Shown here one piece after another: positions 26,421 to 34,691 of a stretch of 64,000 bases of DNA. The stretch's first letter is position 1. Each line of letters starts with the position of its first letter. This stretch comes from Acidobacterium sp049965615 (GTDB lineage Bacteria > Acidobacteriota > Terriglobia > Terriglobales > Acidobacteriaceae), in contig JBMFWD010000006.1 in NCBI GenBank assembly GCA_049965615.1, positions 40,213 to 104,212 of the forward strand, given 5' to 3'. The translations under genes were made by a program, and so were the position numbers. The notes below the pieces were generated by a model. It had not been told where the DNA came from. It saw nothing but the letters and a program-made list of their open reading frames with translations, and searched no databases.

Positions 26421-26474
26421 CAGCCTTTCCCGCCTGCGCGCGATCGGCGGGGAAGCCCATCCACAGGAAACAAA

Positions 26475-27542
26475 ATGCAGCATCCCCCACAACTCGCGCA
26501 ACACAATCCTCAGGACGACCCCAGGCCAAATTCCGAATCCGGCATCGTCCTCCTCATGGTCGTCTTTCTTACCTTTCTCATGCTCCTCGCCCTCGCCATC
26601 GCCGCACCCGAGTGGGCCAAATCCTTACAGCGCCAGAAGGAGCTGGAAACCATCCACCGGGGCCAGCAGTACGAGCGCGCCATCCAGCTCTACTACCGCC
26701 AGTTCCACCGCTACCCCAACACCGTCAAAGAACTCCTCCACACCAACAACATTCGCTTCCTCCGCAAGCAATACAAAGACCCCCTCACCGGCAAAGACGA
26801 CTGGAAACTCGTTCTCTACGGCCACGCCCACGTGCATCCGCTCGGCCCCTTCGGCAAGCCGCTTTCCGATCTCGGAGCCGTGCAGGCCTCCGGCGGAATG
26901 TATGCCGTCAACGGCAGTTCCGGCTCCGGCGGCTCCGCGCCCACCGCCGCCGCCAGCGCCGCCACCAACTCCATGGGCTTCGGCTCCTCCATGTCCTCCA
27001 ACTTTGGCTCTTCCATGTCTCCCGGCATCGGCTCCCCCATAGGCGGCTCTCCCACAGGCTCGCCCCTCGACTCCAGCCCCACTACAACGGCCGGAGGCAT
27101 GACCGGATCAGCCAGCTCCGATAAATCCTCGCTCGGCTCACCCACCTCCTCCGGCGACGGATTCCAGACCAACGCGCCCTTCGTCGGTGTCATCCCCCCC
27201 ATCAAGGGCAAGTCCATCGTCGACTACCGCGCCCAGGGCAACTACGACCGATGGGAATTCAACTACGACCCCATCGTCGACGAACTCCGGGACAAAGTCT
27301 CCATCCTCGGAGGCAGCCAGAGCGACCTCAACGGAGCCACCAACCTCAACGACTCCAACGACTCCAAAAAGTCTTCCAGCTCGTCCAACAGCCTCTTCGG
27401 CGGAAACAACCTCTTCGGCGGCTCCAGCTCCAGTTCAACCTCCGGCTCCGGCAACAACTCCAACTCCGGCAACTCCGCCAGCCCAGGCAGCAGCTCGAAT
27501 TCCGGAAACTCCAACAACCCTGACTCCACCACACCCCAATAG
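26475..27542 (+). CDS. Pseudopilin-like protein with Ser/Gly/Asn-rich low-complexity tail
   Basis: A 355-residue protein. The N-terminal SESG^IVLLMVVFLTFLMLLALAIAAPEW resembles a prepilin peptidase site but lacks Glu at mature position 5 (Met instead), as in some minor pseudopilins. The following RGQQYERAIQLYYRQFHRYPNTVKELL is the signature of acidobacterial proteins annotated as type II secretion proteins. From about residue 145 onward most of the chain is Ser/Gly/Asn/Thr low complexity, broken by an ordered segment around residues 225-275 (VGVIPPIKGKSIVDYRAQG, WEFNYDP). It is the last gene of the cluster and is closed by a terminator. Confidence 0.72.
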   Translation: MQHPPQLAQHNPQDDPRPNSESGIVLLMVVFLTFLMLLALAIAAPEWAKSLQRQKELETIHRGQQYERAIQLYYRQFHRYPNTVKELLHTNNIRFLRKQYKDPLTGKDDWKLVLYGHAHVHPLGPFGKPLSDLGAVQASGGMYAVNGSSGSGGSAPTAAASAATNSMGFGSSMSSNFGSSMSPGIGSPIGGSPTGSPLDSSPTTTAGGMTGSASSDKSSLGSPTSSGDGFQTNAPFVGVIPPIKGKSIVDYRAQGNYDRWEFNYDPIVDELRDKVSILGGSQSDLNGATNLNDSNDSKKSSSSSNSLFGGNNLFGGSSSSSTSGSGNNSNSGNSASPGSSSNSGNSNNPDSTTPQ

Positions 27543-27544
27543 CA

Positions 27545-27568
27545 AAAGGCTCGCCGAAACGAGCCTTT
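27545..27568. terminator. Bidirectional terminator between the pilus cluster and erpA
   Basis: A 9-bp stem (AAAGGCTCG / CGAGCCTTT) with a 6-base loop, followed by CTTGTTT on the plus strand and preceded by A-rich sequence for the minus strand. It separates converging genes. Confidence 0.8.
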
Positions 27569-27591
27569 CTTGTTTCCGGATACTGCTCGCT

Positions 27592-27966
27592 TTATACGCT
27601 GAACGAAGACCCACACCCGCAGGTGCTCTTCACGCTCGGATTCTCAAACTTGAACCCGGCCGCCTCCAGTGTCTCTACATAGTCGACCACGCATCCCTGC
27701 AGATACATCATGGATGTCGCGTCTACAAACACCTTCAAGCCGTCAAAACTCAGAACCTTGTCCATCATTCCGGCCTGGTTCTCAAATGACATCGAGTACT
27801 GGAAGCCCGAGCAGCCGCCGCCAACTACGCCAATGCGCAGACCGGCCGGCAGCGGATCCTGTGTCGCCATGATCTCGCGCACCTTCGTGACTGCCGTACC
27901 GGTCAGGGTCAGTGGGGTGGTCGGTTGTGCGGTCTGCGGGGTCGTGTTAGCGGTTGCGGTTGCCAT
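27592..27966 (-). CDS. erpA: Iron-sulfur cluster insertion protein ErpA / HesB-IscA family
   Basis: A 124-residue A-type iron-sulfur carrier. The three conserved cysteines are present: GGGCSGFQYSMSFE and the terminal CGCGSSFSV. The core TLTGTAVTKVREIM, LRIGVVGGGCSG, VFVDATSMMYLQGCVVDYVE and GFKFENPSVKSTCGCG fits ErpA/IscA, which transfers [Fe-S] clusters to target enzymes. The first 20 residues are Thr/Ala-rich. The ATG at 27966 follows AAGGAGATTTGCCG. No isc or suf gene is adjacent. An extra in-frame TTG upstream is less likely. Confidence 0.9.
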   Translation of the reverse strand: MATATANTTPQTAQPTTPLTLTGTAVTKVREIMATQDPLPAGLRIGVVGGGCSGFQYSMSFENQAGMMDKVLSFDGLKVFVDATSMMYLQGCVVDYVETLEAAGFKFENPSVKSTCGCGSSFSV

Positions 27967-28307
27967 CGGCAAATCTCCTTGGTTGTTCCTGACTTCAGTT
28001 TACCTTTTCATTCGGGGCACACGCCACCGTTTCCTGCGCGTTTCCCATCATTCCTTGGATGCGCACGCTCACCGCCGCGATTCTTATCCCCCCAAACCGT
28101 TCATACAAAAATACTTGCCTTCCCGCCCGCACTCTCCACGGGCTTTCCCCGGCCTGTAACCCCAACCACAAACACCCGTAACGAAAATCACTGTGCAAAT
28201 CCACCCATCCGGGACTAATATCCAGTCGACGGCCCCTCCTGCCCGGAGGTGCAATCCAAACCTCAGGTATCTGGAGCCGCCTCTGTCGAATCCATCGGAG
28301 GTGTTGT
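27967..28307. other. Divergent intergenic region upstream of erpA and the small membrane protein
   Basis: A 341-base stretch without a supportable gene. It must hold the erpA promoter (minus) and the promoter for the small membrane protein (plus, with CGGAGGTGTTGT before its start). I see no repeat or riboswitch here. Confidence 0.4.
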
Positions 28308-28580
28308 ATGGGCATTAGTCCTGTCATCTGGATCGTCTGGGCTGCGGTTGCCACTATTCTTGCTGCGCTGCTCATCTATCGCGGTACTCTGCTCCAAAAT
28401 GAGGATGACCAGATCTACCTCGATGCAAACGCCGAACATCAGCAGCATGAACAGGAACTGATCCTCAATCGCGCTAAAAAACTTACCCCCTATGTCTACG
28501 CAGCCTCCGCAGCCACGGTTCTCATGGGGCTTGGCATCCTCATCTTTATTGTGATGCAGGCGCTTAAAAGTCTCAGCTAG
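28308..28580 (+). CDS. Small two-pass membrane protein of unknown function
   Basis: A 90-residue protein with two hydrophobic segments (about residues 6-24, VIWIVWAAVATILAALLIY, and 63-84, VYAASAATVLMGLGILIFIVM) around a charged central loop (LQNEDDQIYLDANAEHQQHEQELILNRAKKL). I do not recognise the family. The strong ribosome-binding site CGGAGGTGT and codon use like its neighbours support a real gene. It stands alone, between divergent erpA and a bidirectional terminator. Confidence 0.7.
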   Translation: MGISPVIWIVWAAVATILAALLIYRGTLLQNEDDQIYLDANAEHQQHEQELILNRAKKLTPYVYAASAATVLMGLGILIFIVMQALKSLS

Positions 28581-28613
28581 AACCCGCGGCCTGGCAGGCT
28601 GCGAAACAAACAA

Positions 28614-28642
28614 AAAGCTGCAATCCCCGCGATTGCAGCTTT
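28614..28642. terminator. Bidirectional terminator
   Basis: A perfect 12-bp stem (AAAGCTGCAATC / GATTGCAGCTTT) with a 5-base CCCGC loop, between the small membrane protein gene (+) and the VWFA gene (-). The A and T runs at the ends permit function in both directions. Confidence 0.85.
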
Positions 28643-28688
28643 GCCGTTACGTAAATTCTTGCAGCACCCCCGGGCAAGCTTTTTGCCC

Positions 28689-30641
28689 TCAATCCCCGCC
28701 CGCTTTACTCCCGCCGAGGACCGGGATCTGCGTCGCTCCAATCTTCCCATCCTGCAGATCATGCACCACCACCCTCACCTGCACCGTCCCCCTGGGCACC
28801 ACAATCTTCTGCCGAATCGGCATCGCGCTATGCGCCTCTCGCTGATAAAACTTCGCCGGTAAACGCACCTCGGCCCGCTCATCTGCAAAGTTCAAATTGC
28901 GGCCATCCGCGTCATACGCCACCGCCACCACTTCCAGCTTCGCCAAATGGTTGCCACCGGCAGCCGGCTCAAAATCCACCTCCTGCACCGGCACCGAGTA
29001 CTCCACCTGCCACGGCTCGCCCTCCGGCTCTTTGCCCGCCGCCGTCCCGGCAGCCTCAACCACCGGCTGCATCTTCACTTCAAATGGCAAATCAGATACC
29101 GGTGGCCCATCATCCAGAATCGCAGCCGCCATCTGCGCATGGCCGGCATGAGGATCCACCGCCGCCGTATCCGCGTAATACCCAGTCCGGTAATCCGCGT
29201 GATCTCCATTCGGCATCACTACCTTCAACCGGTGGAAGCTCTCATCATGCTGGCGAAACTCCGGCACGTATCCAACCGTGTAGTAATCCTCCCCGGCCCG
29301 CATCGCCTCCGACACAGCCTTCCCAATATCATTCGTACCCGTAAATACCTGCCCGCCCGTAGCCTGCGCCAGCGCCTGCATACTCTGCAATTCGCTCTGC
29401 TTCCTCTCCATAAACTTCAGGTCCGCCTGCGCCATCGAGGGCTCGGCAAAAGTCCCAGGTCTTACGCCTCCCGCCGTCGAGGCCGTCAGATTCATGCCGT
29501 TTCGGTCCTTGCCTCCGCCTGCCAGGGCGTTGATCGCATCGTTGTTCATCACGTTCGAAGCATCCGACGAACTCTCCATCGCGCTCGTGCTCGGCAAACC
29601 ATCCAGGCCATCCGCATTCACCGGGTACACCGCCACCCGCGCCGCCGACATCAGCGCCGCCGTCCACGCCAGATCCGGCGCATACTCACGCTCCGGCTCC
29701 AGCGGAGCCTCCAGCGTGTCATCTCGGTAGATCGCAAACGGAAACGAACCCGATACCCAGATCAAATTCTTACGCCCGGGAATCAGCCGCAAATAGGCAG
29801 CCAGACCGTCCAGCGCACCCAGCGTGATCTTCACCCGAAGATCTGTTTGCGTCGACGTCTGGTCAGCTTCGAACTGACGCAGCGCCATCAGCCCCGACTG
29901 CGTCGCTCCCAATTCAATGATGTCCTGCGTCTCGCGCTCCAGCGCATCTTCAAACTCCGGATGCAGCACCGTCGACGCCCGCACCATCTTGCGGCCTTGC
30001 ATCGCAGCCACCAGCGCGCCCGTATTCGCATTAAACCCCTGCACCATCCGCATCCGGGTGCCCAGCGTAAAAATCGCAAGCGGCATGTTGTGCGGAATCC
30101 GTTCCAGCAGGTTCACCAGTTGCTTCCGCAGGTAAACCTGGTCGGTCAAAGGTGTGTTCAGCCCATCCAGCAGCAGCACCGTGGCCACTCCCCGGTCCGG
30201 AAACTTCGGTTGGTCACTGTACACTCCCGGCGGCAGCTTCGGCTGCACCCGTCCTGCCTTCGCATGGATCGGTGTCTCGGCGGTATGTTCCTCAAACACC
30301 GTTAATGGCTGCTGCCGGCCATTGTCGTAGACCTTAAAGTCGCTCGCCGTGAGCCCCTTCACATGCCGCCCGCGGCTCGTCACCACTACGTCCACCAACA
30401 CCAGGTTGGCGTGCGCCTCAATCTTGGGAATGGTCGAAAGCGGCGTTTCGTCTGCCCCGGCCCGTTGTGTACTCGAATCAGTTACATTTTTCTCTGAAGA
30501 CGCTCCCCGCGTCTTCGGCACGGCCATACGCTGCTTCTCCTGCGGCGGCTGGTCATATTGGCCCAATGCTGCGGCAGATCGCAAATCTCCACACAAAAGC
30601 ACCAGACTCACAGTAACGAGTAGCATTCGCGACCGTTTCAT
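28689..30641 (-). CDS. Secreted VWFA-related domain protein (acidobacterial type)
   Basis: A 650-residue exported protein with a signal peptide (MLLVTVSLVLLCGDLRSAAA). An N-terminal strand-rich region NLVLVDVVVTSRGRHVKGLTASDFKVYDNGRQQPLTVFEE opens the VWFA-related domain I associate with TIGR03436, found mainly in Acidobacteria. The von Willebrand A-like core includes VATVLLLDGLNT, with DGLNT in place of the classic metal-site DxSxS, and LIPGRKNLIWVSGSFPF. The C-terminal half contains YYTVGYVPEFRQHDESFHRLKVVM, typical of these proteins. The ATG at 30641 follows GAGGTG. Function is unknown; adhesion or protein binding is inferred. Confidence 0.85.
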   Translation of the reverse strand: MKRSRMLLVTVSLVLLCGDLRSAAALGQYDQPPQEKQRMAVPKTRGASSEKNVTDSSTQRAGADETPLSTIPKIEAHANLVLVDVVVTSRGRHVKGLTASDFKVYDNGRQQPLTVFEEHTAETPIHAKAGRVQPKLPPGVYSDQPKFPDRGVATVLLLDGLNTPLTDQVYLRKQLVNLLERIPHNMPLAIFTLGTRMRMVQGFNANTGALVAAMQGRKMVRASTVLHPEFEDALERETQDIIELGATQSGLMALRQFEADQTSTQTDLRVKITLGALDGLAAYLRLIPGRKNLIWVSGSFPFAIYRDDTLEAPLEPEREYAPDLAWTAALMSAARVAVYPVNADGLDGLPSTSAMESSSDASNVMNNDAINALAGGGKDRNGMNLTASTAGGVRPGTFAEPSMAQADLKFMERKQSELQSMQALAQATGGQVFTGTNDIGKAVSEAMRAGEDYYTVGYVPEFRQHDESFHRLKVVMPNGDHADYRTGYYADTAAVDPHAGHAQMAAAILDDGPPVSDLPFEVKMQPVVEAAGTAAGKEPEGEPWQVEYSVPVQEVDFEPAAGGNHLAKLEVVAVAYDADGRNLNFADERAEVRLPAKFYQREAHSAMPIRQKIVVPRGTVQVRVVVHDLQDGKIGATQIPVLGGSKAGGD

Positions 30642-30748
30642 GGGGCACCTCACTGGCGCACCAAGCGTACCTCCATTCGCCCGCAGAATTCCAATGGAAT
30701 CCCGCTCCCCCGCTCACCTCCGCTTTCCTCTCATCGAAAATCCGCGGC

Positions 30749-32707
30749 CTACTCCGCCTTGAATCCAACAAAGCTGTGCGGCAGCACCGTCACCGTAAAG
30801 CTCGTCCGTGCAGCAGCACCCGGCATCTGGGCCAGCCGCACATGCTCCGCGGTTTCGCCCGTAACTGGCTGTCCCGTCATCAGATTCTCCAGCTTCTTCC
30901 CCGCGCCCAGCACCTGCAAAGTCACCGTCACCGGCTTGTCGCGGTACGACTCCACCACAAACGTCCCGTTGTCGTAAGCAAACAAACTCACCTGGCTTGG
31001 TGCATCCATCGTCACCGCAAAATTGCGCATAATGTAGCTCTTGATCGACGTCAGCACCGGCCGCGGCAAGTCATACAAGTCGTTAAAGTTGTCCGGAACC
31101 GTTAGCACAAAGAGGTTCCCGTACCCGTAGTGATCCATCAGCAGCAGCGGAGCGCCATACCCGTTCGCCGTGCCACGAACCACCGGCCAGGCGTCATTCG
31201 TCTCATACACCACCGCCGGAACCATCACCTCGTCCTTGCCCGGCGTCGCTCCGATCGCCGCTCCGTTCCCTGCTCCAAACGCCGACCAGTACTTGTCGAT
31301 CCGCAACTGCCGGTCCGCCACATGCAGCTCGCAAATGCTCCCGAACCCGCGCGGCTCCAGCGCCTTCACCAGTCCCGACGTCACCACCACATCGCCGCCG
31401 GCCATCAGGTTGTCCTTGATCTCCTGCACAATATCCGGATCCGCCGCCGCCGACTTCGTAAGGATCACTGTCTTCGCATCCTTCGGAAACGCCGGCACCA
31501 TGTTGATCGGTATCCCGATCATCCCCAGGTACTGCTCCAGAAACTTCTCGCCCGTCGAGTAATACGGCCGATACAAATCAATCCCCACCGGCGTTCCCAG
31601 CTTGCCCACCAGCGGATCAACCTCCGCCAGCGCATCCCCGGCCACCGCAGCAAACGTCGGGTAATGCACATGGAACCCGAACTTGCCCATGCGATACATC
31701 TCTTTCCCGTACAGCTTGTCGTAATCAAAACTCGTCGGCAGATTCGCCCACGCGCCGCGATCTCCCGGCTCCGCCGGCTCCAGCAGCGCCGTGTACTCAA
31801 ACAGGTTCATCTGCGGGGCCTTCGCCAGCATCGTGTCCCACAACTCTTCCGCATACCGGTCCACGTAGCGAATGCTGAACGTATCCACCCATCCGCCGCC
31901 ATTTTTCCCCGGCGCCACGTTGTCAAAATAACGAATAATCTCGTAGCTCTCGTACTGCTGCAGATTCTGGTCCGTAATCACCGGGTCCCGCGTCTCCGTG
32001 CCCGTATAGATCCCGCTATAAATGTGCGGCTCATTCTTCAGGTCATAACCGTTCGCCGCAAAATCCGGATACCAGTTCGGAAACTTGATCACAACCTGCA
32101 CCTTCGGATTCACCGCCTTCGCCGGACCCACCACCAGGTCTCGCGAAACCTCATCCATCAGCTTCAGCCGGAATTGCGACCAGCTCTCATTCCCCTTGGC
32201 CTTGATATCGGAAGCCGTCTTCGTATTGTTGAAGAAAAAATCGTCCAGAATGATGTGGTTGAAGTGCCGCGCCGTGAACTCGGAAACCCGCTTCACATAA
32301 GCCCGGTCCGCCGGATTCGTGTAGCAAAAGGACTTGAACTGCCCGTTGTCCTTGTCGGAGAACGCAATCCCCCCGGCAACCTCTACACCCTGATCCTTAA
32401 AAAACTTCTTCACCGCATCAATCGCCGCCGCGCTCGCAATATTCCGGCTCCGGTACGTCTCGATGTAAACCTTGTCCACCTTCACATGGCTTGAAATCGT
32501 CTTCCACGAGCTCACCAGCCAGGCATGGTCGCTGTACATCCGCTCCACAATATTCACCGGAACATACACCGAAACCTTGAAGTTTTCATGCTCCGCCGCA
32601 GGCGCCGGAACCACTAGACCACCACCCGTCGCCATCTGCGCGCCCACCGGCAGCGCAACGCAACCCATCAACAACGCACAACCCACCCAGCGCAGCAAAG
32701 AACGCAT
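30749..32707 (-). CDS. Large secreted protein of unknown function, possibly glycosidase-like
   Basis: A 652-residue exported protein with a signal peptide (MRSLLRWVGCALLMGCVALPVGAQ). The first half alternates strands and helices as in a TIM barrel: FKVSVYVPVNIVERMY, VDKVYIETYR, VEVAGGIAFSD, HIILDDFFFNNT, VQVVIKFPNWYPDFAANGY and NLFEYTALLEP. IILDDFFF and the late GGDVVVTSG / MDHYGYGNLFVLTVPDNF suggest a glycoside hydrolase with a trimerisation-like and a C-terminal beta domain. This is resemblance of pattern only; I do not recognise the family. The ATG at 32707 follows GGGAGATTGCC; an in-frame start 10 codons upstream lacks a site. Confidence 0.7.
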   Translation of the reverse strand: MRSLLRWVGCALLMGCVALPVGAQMATGGGLVVPAPAAEHENFKVSVYVPVNIVERMYSDHAWLVSSWKTISSHVKVDKVYIETYRSRNIASAAAIDAVKKFFKDQGVEVAGGIAFSDKDNGQFKSFCYTNPADRAYVKRVSEFTARHFNHIILDDFFFNNTKTASDIKAKGNESWSQFRLKLMDEVSRDLVVGPAKAVNPKVQVVIKFPNWYPDFAANGYDLKNEPHIYSGIYTGTETRDPVITDQNLQQYESYEIIRYFDNVAPGKNGGGWVDTFSIRYVDRYAEELWDTMLAKAPQMNLFEYTALLEPAEPGDRGAWANLPTSFDYDKLYGKEMYRMGKFGFHVHYPTFAAVAGDALAEVDPLVGKLGTPVGIDLYRPYYSTGEKFLEQYLGMIGIPINMVPAFPKDAKTVILTKSAAADPDIVQEIKDNLMAGGDVVVTSGLVKALEPRGFGSICELHVADRQLRIDKYWSAFGAGNGAAIGATPGKDEVMVPAVVYETNDAWPVVRGTANGYGAPLLLMDHYGYGNLFVLTVPDNFNDLYDLPRPVLTSIKSYIMRNFAVTMDAPSQVSLFAYDNGTFVVESYRDKPVTVTLQVLGAGKKLENLMTGQPVTGETAEHVRLAQMPGAAARTSFTVTVLPHSFVGFKAE

Positions 32708-32827
32708 CGGCAATCTCCCGGTAAAACGATTAACCAAACCATACGCCCATCACGCCGACTCGGGCAAATCGATGAACCAGGATCGCTCAGAACAACATCA
32801 CCTCAAAATGATTTCCTGCGGGAGAGC

Positions 32828-32886
32828 GTCATTTCGAGCGAAGCAGATCGCGCCAGCGGTCGGCGAAGTCGAGAAATCTGCGGTTA
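32828..32886. repeat. Dispersed intergenic repeat, copy A (GTCATTTCGAG...ATCTGCGGTTA)
   Basis: A 59-base element in the spacer between the secreted protein and ribF. It starts with GTCATTTCGAGCGAAG and ends GTCGAGAAATCTGCGGTTA. The ends can pair through ATTTC/GAAAT. The same frame is seen at 41668-41717. Confidence 0.7.
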
Positions 32887-32933
32887 AATCTGCTTCAGCC
32901 AAACCCAATCCGATCGAATCGTCCCCGACACCC

Positions 32934-32955
32934 AGCTAAAAGCTAAAAGCTGTCA
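32934..32955 (-). repeat. Heptad (YAGYNNN) repeat arm at the 3' end of ribF
   Basis: On the minus strand three heptads (CAGCTTT, TAGCTTT, TAGCTGG) overlap the end of ribF; the TAG of the last heptad is the stop codon. Same 7-bp unit as in the ribosomal operon spacers, but only one arm is present. Confidence 0.7.
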
Positions 32956-33898
32956 AACGGTGATATCTCTCAGCCCGCGCCACATCCCGCCCAATCTGCG
33001 CCTTCAGCGCCTCCGGAGAATCAAACCTCCGCTCCTCCCGCAGCCGCTTCAAGAAACAAACCTCCACCACCGTCTCCGCCGTCATCTCCACTGGCGCCCC
33101 AGCTTCCGCAGGATCATAGTCCAGCAGATAAGACTCAATCGCAAAGCTCTCCACTCCAAACGTCGGCCGAACCCCGCAGTTCGTCACCCCCGCAAACCAC
33201 CGCTCGCCCACCCGCACCCGCGTCACATAAACGCCGTGCGCTGGAGTCAGTTCGTCATACGGCGCAAGATTGATCGTCGGCACCAGCAGCTTGCTGCCCA
33301 CGCCGCGCCCACGCTCCTGCGTCGACTCAATCGAAAACGCACGCCCCAGCAGCGCCCGCGCCACGCTCATCTCTCCCGCGGCAATCCGCTGCCTCACTTC
33401 GCTGCTCGAAACCGCAATCCTCCGCACCCGCAGTACGCGATGCCCAAACACCGCAAACCCCAGCTCGCGACCCAGCAACACCAGGTCTTCCGTGCCCGCC
33501 TCCGCGTTGTGCCCAAAGCGAAAACTCTCGCCCTCATGCACCTCTATCGCGCGCAGCCCTCGCGCAAGCACCTGCTCGGCAAACACCCGCGCAGGCATCC
33601 GCGAAAACTCCTCCGTAAACGGCAGAATCACCGTCGCATCAATCCCCGTTTTCGCCAGTAGCTCCAGCCGCTGCGGCATCGGCGTAATCAGCTTCGGAGC
33701 CATCTCCGGTCGCAGCACCCGCACCGGATGCGGATCAAACGTCACCGCAACAGAGACCGCGCCCTGTTCAGCGGCGCGCCGCCGCACCTCCGCCAGAATC
33801 TCCCTGTGCCCAAGATGCACGCCGTCGAAATTGCCAATCGCAACCACCGAGCGGCCAAAATCTGCGGGAATCTCATCCAGCGAGCGAAAAACTTTCAT
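32936..33898 (-). CDS. ribF: Bifunctional riboflavin kinase / FAD synthetase RibF
   Basis: A 320-residue enzyme making FMN from riboflavin and then FAD. The N-terminal nucleotidyltransferase domain has SVVAIGNFDGVHLGH, TFDPHPVRVL and ILPFTEEFSRM, plus SSSEVRQRIAAGEM. The C-terminal riboflavin kinase domain has VPTINLAPYDELTPAHGVYVTRV, GVTNCGVRPTFG and ESYLLDYD. The ATG at 33898 lies directly beyond the MBL gene stop (TGATATG). The final residues LTAFSF and the stop codon are encoded by a heptad repeat, so the native C-terminus was probably rewritten by the repeat. Confidence 0.95.
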   Translation of the reverse strand: MKVFRSLDEIPADFGRSVVAIGNFDGVHLGHREILAEVRRRAAEQGAVSVAVTFDPHPVRVLRPEMAPKLITPMPQRLELLAKTGIDATVILPFTEEFSRMPARVFAEQVLARGLRAIEVHEGESFRFGHNAEAGTEDLVLLGRELGFAVFGHRVLRVRRIAVSSSEVRQRIAAGEMSVARALLGRAFSIESTQERGRGVGSKLLVPTINLAPYDELTPAHGVYVTRVRVGERWFAGVTNCGVRPTFGVESFAIESYLLDYDPAEAGAPVEMTAETVVEVCFLKRLREERRFDSPEALKAQIGRDVARAERYHRLTAFSF

Positions 33899-33899
33899 A

Positions 33900-34679
33900 T
33901 CAAAGTTCAATCGGAATTCTCAACCCGTCATAAGACAGCCGCACATGCGCCGGAAAGCCAGCCTCCGTCGCCTCGTGGTCCACCTCATGCGACATATGCG
34001 TCAACCACGCCCTTCGCGGCTTCACCACATCCACCCAGCCAAGCGCCTCTTCCAGGTTCGCGTGGCTCGGATGCGACTGTGGCCGCAGACCATCCAGAAT
34101 CATAACGTCCAGATTCTCCAGCAGTGGCAAGCTCGACTCCGGAATCGTCTTCATGTCCGTCAAATAAGCCGCATTCCCAAACCGGAAGCCAGAAACCTCC
34201 GTCGGCCCATGCTGCAAGGGCACTCGCTGGAAGCGCGCCCCATCCACCTCCACCGTCTGGTGTCCGGCAATCGGGTGCAGCTTCACACGCGCCCGCGTCG
34301 GATACTGCGACTCCGGCGAAAAGGTGTAGTCAAACACCCGCTCCAGAATCGAACTCGTCCCCGCATCCGCATAAAGCGGCATGTTTCCCGGTCGATGCGG
34401 AAAGCTCAGCGGCCGCAAATCATCCAGCCCAAGAATGTGATCCGCATGCGCATGCGTATAAAGCACCGCATCCACCCGCCGAATCCCCGCCCGCAGCGCC
34501 TGCTCCCGAAAATCCGGCCCCGTGTCCACCACCACGCAGTGGTCCTGCCACATAATCGCAATCGAAGGCCGCAGCCGCCGATTGCGCGGATCAGTCGACG
34601 TGCACACCGCGCAGGTGCAGCCCAGCGTCGGCACGCCCATCGACGTCCCGCTTCCGAGAATGACGATCTCTGCCTGCAT
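33900..34679 (-). CDS. MBL-fold metallo-hydrolase, PhnP-like
   Basis: A 259-residue metallo-beta-lactamase-fold hydrolase. The metal-binding motif THAHADH is at residues 75-81. The N-terminal LGSGTSMGVPTLGCTCAVC includes the extra cysteine cluster (GCxCxVC) of PhnP-type phosphodiesterases, which hydrolyse cyclic phosphodiesters. Other ligands are in GHQTVEVDG and the late LTHMSHEVDH. No phosphonate genes are nearby, so the substrate is open. It lies 12 bases after the DUF1844 gene and directly before ribF, most likely in one operon with both. Confidence 0.88.
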   Translation of the reverse strand: MQAEIVILGSGTSMGVPTLGCTCAVCTSTDPRNRRLRPSIAIMWQDHCVVVDTGPDFREQALRAGIRRVDAVLYTHAHADHILGLDDLRPLSFPHRPGNMPLYADAGTSSILERVFDYTFSPESQYPTRARVKLHPIAGHQTVEVDGARFQRVPLQHGPTEVSGFRFGNAAYLTDMKTIPESSLPLLENLDVMILDGLRPQSHPSHANLEEALGWVDVVKPRRAWLTHMSHEVDHEATEAGFPAHVRLSYDGLRIPIEL

Positions 34680-34691
34680 CCGGCTGCCGGC

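Noticed and set aside
28947..30305. A 452-codon plus-strand frame opposite the VWFA gene, and a similar one at 31130-32494
   Set aside because: Both are Arg/His/Leu-rich mirrors of genuine secreted-protein genes with signal peptides and ribosome-binding sites on the other strand.
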